Assembly (NCBI GenBank): GCA_002695005.1
Contig: NZNT01000015.1
Location: 62,001 to 126,000, forward strand
Direction of reading: 5' to 3'
Length of the DNA: 64,000 bases
Origin: Maritimibacter sp.
GTDB lineage: Bacteria; Pseudomonadota; Alphaproteobacteria; Rhodobacterales; Rhodobacteraceae
Shown piece after piece: positions 26,233 to 34,959 of the stretch. The first letter of the stretch is position 1; the number at the start of each line of letters is the position of its first letter. The position numbers were made by a program, and so were the translations under genes. The notes under the pieces were generated by a model, which searched no databases, was not told the DNA's origin, and worked only from the letters and a program-made list of their open reading frames with translations.

Positions 26233-26277
26233 ATGTCGAATTTCTGCCGAGCATATCTCCTTCAGGGCACCCCCTGA
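26233..26277 (+). CDS. possible 14-residue peptide in a short terminated transcript
   Basis: ATG 26233 follows AGGAG at ideal spacing and encodes MSNFCRAYLLQGTP, then a stop. A strong intrinsic terminator follows 30 bp later (26307-26336), so this looks like a short independent transcription unit or leader. It lies in the 318-bp gap between the GNAT gene and a DUF1127-like gene. No sequence-specific meaning of the peptide is evident. It may simply mark a small RNA. Confidence 0.3.
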   Translation: MSNFCRAYLLQGTP

Positions 26278-26306
26278 ACGCGGCATTCGCATGATCCACT
26301 GAATCG

Positions 26307-26336
26307 AAGGCCGCCCGTTTTCGCGGCCTTTTTTGT
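26307..26336 (+). terminator. intrinsic terminator
   Basis: AAGGCCGC (26307-26314) pairs with GCGGCCTT (26323-26330), followed by TTTTTTG. There is no annotated rightward gene immediately before it, so it implies a short rightward transcript starting in the 26074-26306 gap. Confidence 0.85.
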
Positions 26337-26392
26337 TGTCTTTTAAATAGGTTACGTCTGCGGGTGGTCTTCCTTAAAGCAAGGAGAGACCC

Positions 26393-26608
26393 ATGGTCTA
26401 TGTGACCAACACGACCCTCAGAGCCTCGCCCCGCCGTGTCATCCGGCTCGGGCGGATCGTCTTCGCCATCCTGCCCGCGCGGCGCAAGCCGCCCAAGCGC
26501 CTGACAGGGTCGGTGCCGGATTACCTGTATCGCGACGTCGGCCTGCCGCCGACCGAGCGGCCGCGGCAATCGCTCCCACCCGACGTGGTTGGGAGGTCAC
26601 TGATGTAA
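26393..26608 (+). CDS. small Arg-rich DUF1127-like protein
   Basis: 71 residues, pI strongly basic, with AAGGAGAG before the ATG. The central segment VPDYLYRDVGLPP resembles the DUF1127 signature (D-x-x-L-x-D-I-G-L), and the rest is rich in Arg/Pro. In alphaproteobacteria, DUF1127 miniproteins have been linked to RNA binding and phosphate/stress responses. The match here is partial, so the family is a suggestion. Confidence 0.6.
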   Translation: MVYVTNTTLRASPRRVIRLGRIVFAILPARRKPPKRLTGSVPDYLYRDVGLPPTERPRQSLPPDVVGRSLM

Positions 26609-26614
26609 GGCGGT

Positions 26615-26643
26615 GGCCGTCCGGGCGTCGTGTCCGGGCGGCC
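26615..26643. terminator. stem-loop between convergent genes
   Basis: GGCCGTCCGG (26615-26624) pairs with CCGGGCGGCC (26634-26643), with one wobble. There is no T run, but it sits exactly between the stops of convergent genes and may act in both directions. Confidence 0.4.
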
Positions 26644-26651
26644 TCACGCGG

Positions 26652-28382
26652 TCAGCCGCCGCCCATGTCCATGTGGATGCGCTTGGCCGTCTGGTCGAAG
26701 GGAACGCGTTTGCAGATCGTGGTGGCCGGGCCGATGTTGCGCCACGCCGAGGTGGAACACAGCCGAACCCACTTTATCCGCGCCACGTCCACTGCGCCAC
26801 CGGGCTGGGACGGGCAGACCCCATCGAACCGGAATGCGTGGGCGCGGCCCATCGTGTCCTCGTCCGCGCAGGGTGAGATGATCGAATTGTTGCCGCGTAC
26901 GAGGTCCAGCGTGAAGCGTTCGTTCGCACGTCCTGTTTCGGTCCAGGTGAACGAAACAGGCGCGCTGCCTTTGCTTTCGTCCTCCAGCAGAAGGTACTCT
27001 CCACCGTCATAGGCAAAGCTGCGCGCGCCTTCCCCTTTGCCGTCGGTCCAGCGATTATCCGCAGAATGGGCGAGGCGCACCGTCTCGATTTCGGACTTGT
27101 GGACCAGCCGGTTGTTCGCCGAGGCGCAGACCCCGGTGAACCGGTAGGAGGGTGTCTGGCCGAGGATCGCGGAACTCACGCAGGGCTTGATCCACGTCCC
27201 GTCCTTGAGCTTCACGTCGAGCGAGTAATACCGCCCCGGCATCCGCGACCAGACGAGGAACAGGTCGGTCAGGCTCTCGATCGTCCCGTCCGGGCGGAAC
27301 CGCAGTTGTTGCCGGTTCACCTTGCGTTCGAGCCCGGCGCAGTTCTCGCCGCGCCAGCGTCCGACGTGGAAATAGATATAGTAGTTCCCACCTCGTTCGA
27401 TCACCGACGAATGGCCCATGTTCTCGACGAGCGGCTCGCGGCGGAAGTTGCCTTTGCCGTCTCCGTTCACGCAGCCCGGTCCGGTCTCGGAGAAAACGGG
27501 GGTGGACAGGCTGTAGACCCCATCCGACTTGGAGAAATCGAAACTGTCGTCGGACATGAGGTAACTCAGGCCATAGGAGCGCTGCGTGCTGCCCCGGCTG
27601 TAGACGAGGTAGGAGCGCCCGTTGCGCATGAAGACGTCGGGCGCTTCGTTGATCCGCTCCTCATAGGTCGCGTCGGAGAGCGGGTTGGCATAATTCGTGA
27701 GCGGGATCAGGATGTTGCGCACCGCCTCGGGGCGGTTCAACGGGAAAGCCGCGACGTTGTTTCCGTCCTTGAACCACGTATAGAGGAACCAATCCCCGAG
27801 CGCCCCTCGATAAGTGGCCGAGTCGATACGGATCGCGTGGTTGCAGCCCTCGGGTGGGCAGGCGCGCGGATTGTGGGTGCGGGGCAGGCGGGTGCCTGCG
27901 TTGATCGGTTGCGGTGTCCCGAAGTCGAGCGAGCCGAGCGGTGCGGTGGCGGTCCAGGTGGTCACGTCCTGCTGCCCGCGCAGGCAATTCAGGCAGGGGC
28001 ATTCGCCGCCTTCCTCATATTGCATGGCCGAGAAGGTGATCGTGCTCTCGGTCGTCGTGTGGGAAATGTCGGGGGCCCAGATGCGGCAGTAATCGTGTTT
28101 ACGGTCGACCTTCGACGGGTCGTAAGTGGCCGCAGAGAACACCTTTCCGAGGTCTGGGGTGCGCCAGATCTTGATGATCTTGTTTCCGCTGGGCCCCCAG
28201 CTTCCGGTGAGCAGGTAGCGTTTGCCGTCGAACGACACGTCCGGATCGCCAAGCCCCTTGACGACCACGGTCCGGTCGGGGCCCGGTTTCCAGCCGCTTT
28301 GGGAAAAGGTTGGCAGGGCCGCGGCGATGGTCAGCGAAAACGCAAGCGCAAGGCGCAGAAGGGCCGGGACTCCGGTGTACAT
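26652..28382 (-). CDS. secreted GH43-like five-bladed beta-propeller with duplicated C-terminal Cys module
   Basis: 576 residues with a signal peptide (LALAFSLTIAAALPTFSQ). The propeller half has glycosidase family 43-like motifs: GLGDPDVSFDGKRYLLTGS, INEAPDVFMRNGRSYLVYS and GHSSVIERGGNYYIYFHVG. The C-terminal part contains two copies of one module, residues about 387-440 and 491-543. Each has PC, then about 15 residues, YRF-T/D-GVC and a later V-R-L strand. The module could be a carbohydrate-binding domain. Likely target: an extracellular or cell-wall polysaccharide. The ATG has a weak ribosome site. Confidence 0.7.
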   Translation of the reverse strand: MYTGVPALLRLALAFSLTIAAALPTFSQSGWKPGPDRTVVVKGLGDPDVSFDGKRYLLTGSWGPSGNKIIKIWRTPDLGKVFSAATYDPSKVDRKHDYCRIWAPDISHTTTESTITFSAMQYEEGGECPCLNCLRGQQDVTTWTATAPLGSLDFGTPQPINAGTRLPRTHNPRACPPEGCNHAIRIDSATYRGALGDWFLYTWFKDGNNVAAFPLNRPEAVRNILIPLTNYANPLSDATYEERINEAPDVFMRNGRSYLVYSRGSTQRSYGLSYLMSDDSFDFSKSDGVYSLSTPVFSETGPGCVNGDGKGNFRREPLVENMGHSSVIERGGNYYIYFHVGRWRGENCAGLERKVNRQQLRFRPDGTIESLTDLFLVWSRMPGRYYSLDVKLKDGTWIKPCVSSAILGQTPSYRFTGVCASANNRLVHKSEIETVRLAHSADNRWTDGKGEGARSFAYDGGEYLLLEDESKGSAPVSFTWTETGRANERFTLDLVRGNNSIISPCADEDTMGRAHAFRFDGVCPSQPGGAVDVARIKWVRLCSTSAWRNIGPATTICKRVPFDQTAKRIHMDMGGG

Positions 28383-28490
28383 CGACAATGTCCGCCTGTG
28401 ACTGCTTTGTTTTGCGAAAAGCATGGCCGAGCGCCGGGAACCGGTCAAGCGCCGCCCCGCTCGCGTTGGCTCACCGCTGCGTCAGGCGGG

Positions 28491-29366
28491 TTACAGGCGT
28501 TTCTCGAAAAAGACGTCCGGATAGGGGTCGTCGTTGAACCGGTCGATCTCGCGCCAGCCGAGGCGTCGATACATTGCGACCGCCTCGGGAAGCTGGCTGT
28601 TCGTGTCCAGTCTGAGCGTCGTCATCCCGAGGTCGCGTGCGGTGCGTTCAATTTGCTCCATCAGCCGCGCGGCGAGGCGCAGGCCACGCGCCGAGGGATC
28701 GATCCAGACGCGCTTGACCTCGCCCCATGTCCCGTCGTGGCCTTTCACCCCACCACACCCGATCGGCAGGCCATCGGACATGATGACGAAGAAGGCCCCT
28801 TTAGGCCGGAGCATGTCCACGGCCTCGGGATCTTTCGACAGGTGGACTTCGAACCCGGTCCGGAACCGCCGGGCGAGTTCCGCGAAATACGCGTTGAGGC
28901 AGGTGACCGCCTCCGGCGCGCGCGGGTCCACCTCTTCAAAGGTCACGGCGTGCTGGCCGAGTGCAGAGGCGATCAGGTCCATTGCCGCGATCAGGTCGGC
29001 GCGGTTCGGGTGATGGTCCAGAAGCCGTTGCGCGCGTTGGTTCGATAACGCCTCGTAGGCCTCGAACTCCGACATGCCCGCCGGCGTGAGGTTCGCGATC
29101 CGGCGGCGTGCGTCCGACGGGGCAGGGGACGTAGTCACGAGCCCCTCGTCTTCCAGTGCCCGCAACAGCCGGCTCATCAACCCGCTGTCGAGACCGAGGT
29201 AGTCTCGGATCGCCCCGACCTCGCAGATGCCGCGTCCGATGGCGTTGAGCACGCGAGCGGCGCCGAGTGGTCTTCCCCGACCAAGGAAACTCTGGTCCAT
29301 AACGCCTGCCTCGCGGGTGACAGCGCGGTGGAATCTGCGGATGCGGTCGATGTCGGTCGGGGGCAC
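28491..29366 (-). CDS. MarR-GNAT fusion: bifunctional regulator/acetyltransferase
   Basis: 291 residues from GTG 29366. Residues 1-145 form a MarR winged helix (GAIRDYLGLDSGLMSRLLRALEDEGLVTTSPAPSDARRR). Residues 150-291 form a GNAT domain with the acetyl-CoA loop RVWIDPSARGLRLAARLMEQIERTARDLG and the terminal strand LPEAVAMYRRLGWREI. This fusion occurs widely in proteobacteria; the effector is unknown. A perfect CCTGAC-TATT-GTCAGG palindrome lies 27 bp upstream and is probably its own operator. Confidence 0.9.
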   Translation of the reverse strand: MPPTDIDRIRRFHRAVTREAGVMDQSFLGRGRPLGAARVLNAIGRGICEVGAIRDYLGLDSGLMSRLLRALEDEGLVTTSPAPSDARRRIANLTPAGMSEFEAYEALSNQRAQRLLDHHPNRADLIAAMDLIASALGQHAVTFEEVDPRAPEAVTCLNAYFAELARRFRTGFEVHLSKDPEAVDMLRPKGAFFVIMSDGLPIGCGGVKGHDGTWGEVKRVWIDPSARGLRLAARLMEQIERTARDLGMTTLRLDTNSQLPEAVAMYRRLGWREIDRFNDDPYPDVFFEKRL

Positions 29367-29392
29367 TTATCGGACTCAGGTCTGTTACTTTA

Positions 29393-29408
29393 CCTGACTA
29401 TTGTCAGG
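29393..29408. promoter_or_regulatory. palindromic operator upstream of the MarR-GNAT gene
   Basis: CCTGACTATTGTCAGG has perfect 6-bp arms around TATT, within the 111-bp gap between the divergent MarR-GNAT and nadD genes. MarR-type dimers bind sites of this size, so autoregulation is likely. Confidence 0.6.
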
Positions 29409-29477
29409 AAGCCGTGATCGGGTCAAGAACCCGAAAGGCCGTTGACACTCTGCCTGCGCGCGGGCCAATCAGGCGCG

Positions 29478-30080
29478 ATGCGTCACGAACTGCCCCTTGG
29501 CCGACCCGGCCGGACGATCGGTTTGCTGGGTGGGTCTTTCGACCCCGCCCACGAAGGTCATGCGCATATTACCCGCGAGGCGCTCAAACGTTTCGACCTT
29601 GATGAGGTCTGGTGGCTGGTGAGCCCGGGCAATCCATTGAAATCGAAAGGCCCGCGGAGCATGGACGCGCGTCTGACCCGTGCGCGGGACATCATGCAGC
29701 ACCCTCGTGTGACAATCACGGATATCGAGGCCCTGCTTGGCACGCGCTATACCGCCGAGACGCTGGGCCGGCTCTTCGAGCTTTATCCGGGTGTGCGTTT
29801 CGTCTGGCTCATGGGGGCTGACAACCTCGCCCAGTTCCACCGCTGGGAAAACTGGGACTGGATCATGTCGGCGCTCCCCGTGGGTGTGATCGCGCGCCCG
29901 GGCGAGCGGGGTGCGGCCCGGTCCTCACCCGCCGCCCAGATCTTTCGCGACTACCGGGTGCCGGGCCGCCACGCCCGCAAGATCGTCCATCACATGCCCC
30001 CGGCCTGGACCCTGATTAATGTCCCGATGCGGCCGCACTCGTCGTCCGAGATCCGCGCGCGGGGTGAGTGGCGCGACTGA
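29478..30080 (+). CDS. nadD: nicotinate-nucleotide adenylyltransferase
   Basis: 200 residues. The nucleotidyltransferase motif [17 protein letters not shown] contains the (H/T)xGH-type motif [35 protein letters not shown] and [11 protein letters not shown] (the ISSTxIR-type motif) are characteristic of NadD. It joins ATP and nicotinate mononucleotide to form deamido-NAD. ATG 29478 lies close to the catalytic motif as in homologues; the ribosome site is weak. Confidence 0.95.
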   Translation: MRHELPLGRPGRTIGLLGGSFDPAHEGHAHITREALKRFDLDEVWWLVSPGNPLKSKGPRSMDARLTRARDIMQHPRVTITDIEALLGTRYTAETLGRLFELYPGVRFVWLMGADNLAQFHRWENWDWIMSALPVGVIARPGERGAARSSPAAQIFRDYRVPGRHARKIVHHMPPAWTLINVPMRPHSSSEIRARGEWRD

Positions 30081-30194
30081 CGCGCCGGTGCCGGAAAATT
30101 GACCTCGCGTCGGCACCGATTAAATAAGACTCTCGATCTATTGTTTCCTGAATCGGACTTGTCGCGACCGGCGCGTTTGGTTTTACTCGACCGC

Positions 30195-31703
30195 ATGGCA
30201 GGGGGAGTTTCACGGCGCATGTTCCTGACCAGCGCAGTCTCTGCGCTGGCGACCACAGCCATTGCCGAGGCCCCTCTTACCTCCATTCGTCCAATGCCCC
30301 GAGACATGGCCGGCCGCCCGCCGCCCCGGCGCAGTTCGGTGGCACCCGATATCGACTCGCTCATCGCTCAGGCCAATCTGGACGGTCAGGTGGGTTTCGT
30401 CGTTGCAGACGCCAGGACGGGCCTCGTACTGGAGGAACGCGAAGGCGGCCGCACGATGCCTCCCGCAAGCGTCGCCAAGTCGGTCACGGCGCTTTACGCC
30501 TTCGACGCACTCGGGCAGGACCATGTGTTCGAGACGCGGCTCGTCGCGACCGGCGGCATTTCCGACGGCAAGGTGCAAGGTGACCTCATCCTTGTGGGCT
30601 CGGGCGATCCCACGCTCGATACCAACGCGCTGGCCGGTATGGCGCAGAAGCTCGCCAAACTCGGAGTTACCGGCATCAGCGGGGCGTTCCGGGTCGACGG
30701 CAGCGCGCTTCCCTACGTCAACTCCATCGACCCCGGCCAGCCCGATCACCTCGGGTACAACCCGGCGGTTTCGGGGCTGAATCTCAATTTCAATCGCGTT
30801 CATTTCCAATGGACGAAAGGCAGCAACGGCTACGCGGTCGAAATGGACGCGCGCTCCGACCGCTATCGTCCGCCGGTCAGAATGGCGACGATGCAGGTCG
30901 TGGACCGCGATCTGCCCGTCTATACCTATTCCGCCTCCGAGGGCGGCGTGGACGCGTGGACCGTCGCCAAAAGCGCGCTGGGCAACGGCGGCTCCCGATG
31001 GCTCCCGGTGCGTCGCCCGGACCTCTACGCCGGCGAAGTCTTTCAGGCCCTGGCGCGGGTCAACGGTGTGACCCTGCCAAAGCCCGGTGTTCAGGAGGAT
31101 GCCGCTCAGGGTGCGCCCATCGTCGTGCATCAATCCGAGAGCCTCTCGGACATCGTGCGCGGGATGCTCAAGTACTCGACGAACATAACCGCCGAAGCGC
31201 TTGGCCTTGCCGCCTCCCGCGCCCGCGGACTGGACGTGGCCGATCTCGCTGCCTCCGGCGCCGCGATGAGCGACTGGATGCGCGAAAGGATGGGTGCCGA
31301 TGCCCCCGCCTTCACGGACCACTCCGGTCTGGGGGATACGAGCCGCGTTTCGCCTCAGGATCTGGTGAACATGCTCGTGCGTACGGGGCCCGGCGGTGCG
31401 TTGCGCAGCCACATGAAGACGGTGGTCGCCAAAGACGAGGAGGGGCAACTCGACCCCGAGGCGGGATACGCGATCGAAGCAAAGACCGGGACGCTCAACT
31501 TCGTCTCGACGCTCGCGGGCTACGTCACGGCGCCGGACGGCAACGTGCTCGCCTTTGCGATTTTCACCAGTGACATGGAGCGGCGCAACGCGCTGACCAA
31601 GGCCGAACGGGAACGTCCGCCGGGCGGTCGCGGCTGGGCCGGTCGGTCACGCTGGCTGCAACACCAGTTCATTAACCGCTGGATGACGGTCTACGGCGCC
31701 TGA
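30195..31703 (+). CDS. dacB: D-alanyl-D-alanine carboxypeptidase/endopeptidase, PBP4 (DacB) family
   Basis: 502 residues from ATG 30195; ATG 30219, preceded by GGGGGAG, is the alternative. The earlier start keeps the SRRMFLTS segment, which looks like a Tat or signal n-region. Active-site motifs are S92-V-A-K95 (PPASVAKSV), STN (LKYSTNITAEAL) and KTG (AKTGTLNF). The long insertion between SxxK and SxN is typical of class C PBP4. It trims or cleaves peptidoglycan cross-links in the periplasm. Confidence 0.92.
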   Translation: MAGGVSRRMFLTSAVSALATTAIAEAPLTSIRPMPRDMAGRPPPRRSSVAPDIDSLIAQANLDGQVGFVVADARTGLVLEEREGGRTMPPASVAKSVTALYAFDALGQDHVFETRLVATGGISDGKVQGDLILVGSGDPTLDTNALAGMAQKLAKLGVTGISGAFRVDGSALPYVNSIDPGQPDHLGYNPAVSGLNLNFNRVHFQWTKGSNGYAVEMDARSDRYRPPVRMATMQVVDRDLPVYTYSASEGGVDAWTVAKSALGNGGSRWLPVRRPDLYAGEVFQALARVNGVTLPKPGVQEDAAQGAPIVVHQSESLSDIVRGMLKYSTNITAEALGLAASRARGLDVADLAASGAAMSDWMRERMGADAPAFTDHSGLGDTSRVSPQDLVNMLVRTGPGGALRSHMKTVVAKDEEGQLDPEAGYAIEAKTGTLNFVSTLAGYVTAPDGNVLAFAIFTSDMERRNALTKAERERPPGGRGWAGRSRWLQHQFINRWMTVYGA

Positions 31704-31744
31704 GCCGCCGGTTCTTTCGGGCGCTGCCCGGTCCGGCGCAAGAC

Positions 31745-31770
31745 CTGCGCGCGGGATTGCCCGCGCGCAG
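31745..31770. terminator. strong stem-loop between convergent genes
   Basis: CTGCGCGCGGG (31745-31755) pairs perfectly with CCCGCGCGCAG (31760-31770) across ATTG. The arms are 11 bp, but no T run follows, so intrinsic termination is uncertain; it may also protect mRNA ends. Confidence 0.5.
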
Positions 31771-31780
31771 TCTGGAAACG

Positions 31781-32479
31781 TCAGGGCCGGCCGGGGATAT
31801 TGACCGCCTTCTCGCTTGCGGGTCGCGCCATGCAGGCCGCGCGCCAGCGCAGGACGTTCTCGAACGTCGCCAATTCCAGCACGTCGTCGGCCTTGTAAGC
31901 CGAGGTCAGCCCGCGAACCCATGGCCAGGTCGCGATATCGGCGATGGTGTAATCGTCGCCCATGAGGAACTCGCGCCCGTCCAGCCGCTTGTCCAGAACG
32001 CCCAGAAGTCGCTTCGACTCGCCGATGTACCGCTCGCGCGGGCGAGGATCCTCGATGTCCTTGCCGCCGAAGGCGTAAAAGAAGCCGAGTTGCCCGAACA
32101 TCGGGCCGACGCCGCCCATCTGCCACATGAGCCACTGGATCGTCTCGTATTTTTCTGCCGGATTCTGCGACAGGAACAACCCGGTCTTGTCCGCGAGATA
32201 GATCAGGATCGCGCCGGTTTCGAACAGGCCGAGGGGCTGGCCGCCCGGTCCGTCCGGGTCGATGAGCGCGGGGATCTTGTTGTTGGGGTTAAGCGACAGG
32301 AACTCCGGCGTGAACTGGTCGTCTTCCATGATGTTGACGAGATGCGGCTCATAGGCGAGCCCGGTTTCCTCGAGCATGGCCGAGACTTTGATCCCGTTGG
32401 GGGTCGGGAGGGAATAAAGCTGAATTTTCGACGGGTCTTCGGCGGGCCAGCGTTTGGTGATCGGAAAATCGGTGAGCAT
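31781..32479 (-). CDS. glutathione S-transferase-like disulfide-bond oxidoreductase (YfcG/YghU type)
   Basis: 232 residues from ATG 32479, chosen because AAGGA lies seven bases upstream; ATG 32494 is possible. The thioredoxin-like half reads IQLYSLPTPNGIKVSAMLEE and NPNNKIPALIDPDG...LFETGAILIYLADKTGLFL, matching the Nu-class GSTs. The helical half has IQWLMWQMGGVGPMFGQ and YTIADIATWPWV. These enzymes use glutathione to reduce disulfides or peroxides. Confidence 0.9.
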   Translation of the reverse strand: MLTDFPITKRWPAEDPSKIQLYSLPTPNGIKVSAMLEETGLAYEPHLVNIMEDDQFTPEFLSLNPNNKIPALIDPDGPGGQPLGLFETGAILIYLADKTGLFLSQNPAEKYETIQWLMWQMGGVGPMFGQLGFFYAFGGKDIEDPRPRERYIGESKRLLGVLDKRLDGREFLMGDDYTIADIATWPWVRGLTSAYKADDVLELATFENVLRWRAACMARPASEKAVNIPGRP

Positions 32480-32652
32480 GTCTGCGTCCTTCATTGGGTT
32501 GCGGTCACGTTTGATCGAGAGTGTTTCATTTCGCCGCACCCTCCGCCATCACCATTCGCGCACAAGGGTCGTTCACCCCAGACGGCTTGGCCGAGTGGAA
32601 CAGAAGGCCCACTGGACGCGGTTTCGGCACGACGCAGCGCAGTAAGCGCGCA

Positions 32653-33075
32653 TCAGAGCGTCATGTGACGGGCGCGCGCCCCACGTTCGATGGCAGCGGC
32701 GTGAAGCCTGTCGATGTTGAGTTCGTAGCGGATTTCTTCGAGCAACCGGAGTTCGCCTTCGCGCATAACAGTGTCGGCGGCGGCCACGTCGCAGGCCATC
32801 GCATAGGCGGTTTCCCACAGCCGGTCCGGCAGGTTCTCACGCACCAGACCGAAGAGCGCGTCCAGCCCGTCTTCTTCACTCATGAGGTCGAAGACCGCCT
32901 GGCTCACCTGCTTGATGCGGTCCGCGTCGTACTGCGCGAAAACGGGCAGGTGGTCGACGATTTCCTCGATCCGGACCAGTTCGGATGTGCGGATCTGCCC
33001 GTCCGACAGCGACACGGTCAGCATCACCGCGATAAGGCAGTCTTCGGGGGTCAAAGCGTTGGGAAGATCGGGCAC
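32653..33075 (-). CDS. TerB-family protein
   Basis: 140 residues from GTG 33075, with AAGGAGG before it; the frame is open ten codons further. The helical TerB-like pattern is clear: LTPEDCLIAVMLTVSLSDGQIRTSELVRIEEIVDHLP, then a second repeat with AMACDVAAADTVMREGELRLLEEIRYEL. The acidic residues after SDGQI and ADTV could bind metal. Despite the family name, most members have no shown link to tellurite. It diverges from lysK. Confidence 0.8.
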   Translation of the reverse strand: MPDLPNALTPEDCLIAVMLTVSLSDGQIRTSELVRIEEIVDHLPVFAQYDADRIKQVSQAVFDLMSEEDGLDALFGLVRENLPDRLWETAYAMACDVAAADTVMREGELRLLEEIRYELNIDRLHAAAIERGARARHMTL

Positions 33076-33196
33076 GGCGGCCTCCTTGGATTTTCTTTGT
33101 TGCATTGCAGAATATTGACCCGGATCATCCCGTTCAATAGGTAGACGCTTCCACGGGCGCGGGGTGCGCCCCGACGATATGAACCGGAACCGAACA

Positions 33197-34774
33197 ATGT
33201 CTGATCTGCGTGACGCCGCGATGAACTCGAAAGCCTGGCCCTTCGAGGAGGCGCGGCGGCTGGCGAAACGCTATGAAAAGGCCCCGCCCGAGAAGGGTCA
33301 TGTGCTGTTCGAGACAGGTTATGGCCCCTCGGGTCTGCCGCATATCGGCACCTTCGGTGAGGTGGCGCGGACAACCATGATCCGCCGGGCGTTCGAGACG
33401 ATCAGCGATATCCCGACGCGGCTCATTTGTTTTTCCGACGATATGGACGGGATGCGCAAGGTGCCCGACAACGTGCCGCAGGCCGACATGCTGCGCGAGC
33501 ATCTGCAAAAGCCGCTGACCTCGGTGCCCGATCCGTTCGGCGAGTACGAAAGCTTCGGCCATCACAACAATGCTATGCTGCGCCGGTTCCTCGACACCTT
33601 CGGGTTCGAGTACGAGTTCTTTTCTGCGACCGAGTTCTACAAATCCGGTGCCTTCGACGAGACGCTTCTGCGCGCGGCAGAGCGCTATGACGACGTGATG
33701 AAAATCATGCTGAAGTCCTTGCGTGAAGAGCGCCAGCAGACCTATTCGATCTTCCTGCCGATCCACCCTGAAACCGGGCGCGTGCTCTATGTGCCGCTCA
33801 AGGAGGTGAACGCCAAGGATGGCACGATCACCTTCGACGACGAGACCGGGCGTGAATGGACGCTGCCCGTTACGGGCGGCAACGTGAAGCTCCAATGGAA
33901 GCCTGACTTCGGCGCGCGCTGGGCCGCGCTCGATGTCGATTTCGAGATGTACGGCAAGGATCACTCGACCAATACGCCGATCTACGACGGTATCTGCCGC
34001 GCGCTCGGCGGCCGGGCGCCGGAGCATTTCACCTACGAGTTGTTCCTCGACGACAAGGGCGAGAAGATCTCCAAGTCCAAGGGCAATGGCCTGTCGATCG
34101 ACGAGTGGCTGAACTATGCCTCGACCGAGAGCCTCGCCTATTTCATGTATCAGAAGCCCAAGACGGCGAAGCGTATGTTCTTCGACGTGATCCCGCGGGC
34201 GATGGACGAGTATCACCAGCAGCTCGCGGCCTATCCGGGCCAGACCCCTGAGCAGCAGGTCGCGAATCCCGTGCATCACATCCATGCGGGCGATGTCCCC
34301 GAAAGCCGGATGGTGGTGAACTACTCGATGCTCCTCAACCTCGCCTCGGTCGCGTCGGCCCATGACAAGTCGGTGCTCTGGGGTTTCATCCGCAATTACG
34401 CGCCGGATGCGACACCCGAAAGCCACCCGGACCTCGATGCCGCGGCGGGCTATGCCGTCCGGTACTACGAGGATTTCGTGGCGCCCACGAAGTCGTACCG
34501 TCTGCCCACCGATCTTGAGCGCGAGGCGCTTGAGGATCTCAGGGCCCGGCTTGCGGCGTGGGAAGGGGGCAATGACCCCGAGGGTCTTCAGGGTGAGGTA
34601 TTCGCCTGCGGCCGTGAGCGGTTCGAACCCATGCGCGACTGGTTCAAGGCGCTTTATCAAGTCCTGCTTGGCGCCGATCAGGGCCCGCGCTTCGGCTCCT
34701 TCATCGCCCTTTACGGGGTTGCTGAAACGACTACGCTCATAAACCGAGCGCTCGCGGGTGAGCTGGTCGCCTGA
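33197..34774 (+). CDS. lysK: lysyl-tRNA synthetase, class I
   Basis: 525 residues. The class I signatures are HIGTFGE (HIGH) and KISKSKG (KMSKS), with [19 protein letters not shown] between them and the anticodon-binding helical C-terminus. This archaeal-type LysRS replaces class II LysS in many alphaproteobacteria. ATG 33197 follows GGAACCGAACA; further upstream ATGs in the frame are less likely. Confidence 0.97.
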   Translation: MSDLRDAAMNSKAWPFEEARRLAKRYEKAPPEKGHVLFETGYGPSGLPHIGTFGEVARTTMIRRAFETISDIPTRLICFSDDMDGMRKVPDNVPQADMLREHLQKPLTSVPDPFGEYESFGHHNNAMLRRFLDTFGFEYEFFSATEFYKSGAFDETLLRAAERYDDVMKIMLKSLREERQQTYSIFLPIHPETGRVLYVPLKEVNAKDGTITFDDETGREWTLPVTGGNVKLQWKPDFGARWAALDVDFEMYGKDHSTNTPIYDGICRALGGRAPEHFTYELFLDDKGEKISKSKGNGLSIDEWLNYASTESLAYFMYQKPKTAKRMFFDVIPRAMDEYHQQLAAYPGQTPEQQVANPVHHIHAGDVPESRMVVNYSMLLNLASVASAHDKSVLWGFIRNYAPDATPESHPDLDAAAGYAVRYYEDFVAPTKSYRLPTDLEREALEDLRARLAAWEGGNDPEGLQGEVFACGRERFEPMRDWFKALYQVLLGADQGPRFGSFIALYGVAETTTLINRALAGELVA

Positions 34775-34827
34775 CAGTTCGCTGCGGGCAGAGTGCGCGG
34801 CTTACGCCACCGCACCCCGGCCACGAG

Positions 34828-34959
34828 TCAGACGATCCAGAGCCGGATGAGCCACGCTACGGTGCCAATGGCAAGCACACTTACCAAATAGAGCCCCACG
34901 AACCAGAGCGCCCGGCGCAGCGGCTTCTTGGGTCGTCTTTCGTCACCTGTGTCATCCAT
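34828..34959 (-). CDS. DUF2474 miniprotein of the cyd operon
   Basis: 43 residues starting MDDTGDERRPKKPLRRALWF, then one membrane helix (VGLYLVSVLAIGTVAWLI). The ATG shares a base with the cydB stop (TGATG on the minus strand), so it is translationally coupled. Small single-helix proteins at this place are subunits or stabilisers of bd-type oxidases (CydX, CydS, CydY); DUF2474 is the counterpart often found with CIO-type cydAB. It is too short for most gene finders. Confidence 0.8.
   Translation of the reverse strand: MDDTGDERRPKKPLRRALWFVGLYLVSVLAIGTVAWLIRLWIV

Noticed and set aside
27066-29048. 660-codon rightward open frame
   Set aside because: It is antisense to the GH43-like and MarR-GNAT genes, has a shadow composition (His/Arg/Val/Gly-rich) and no ribosome site.
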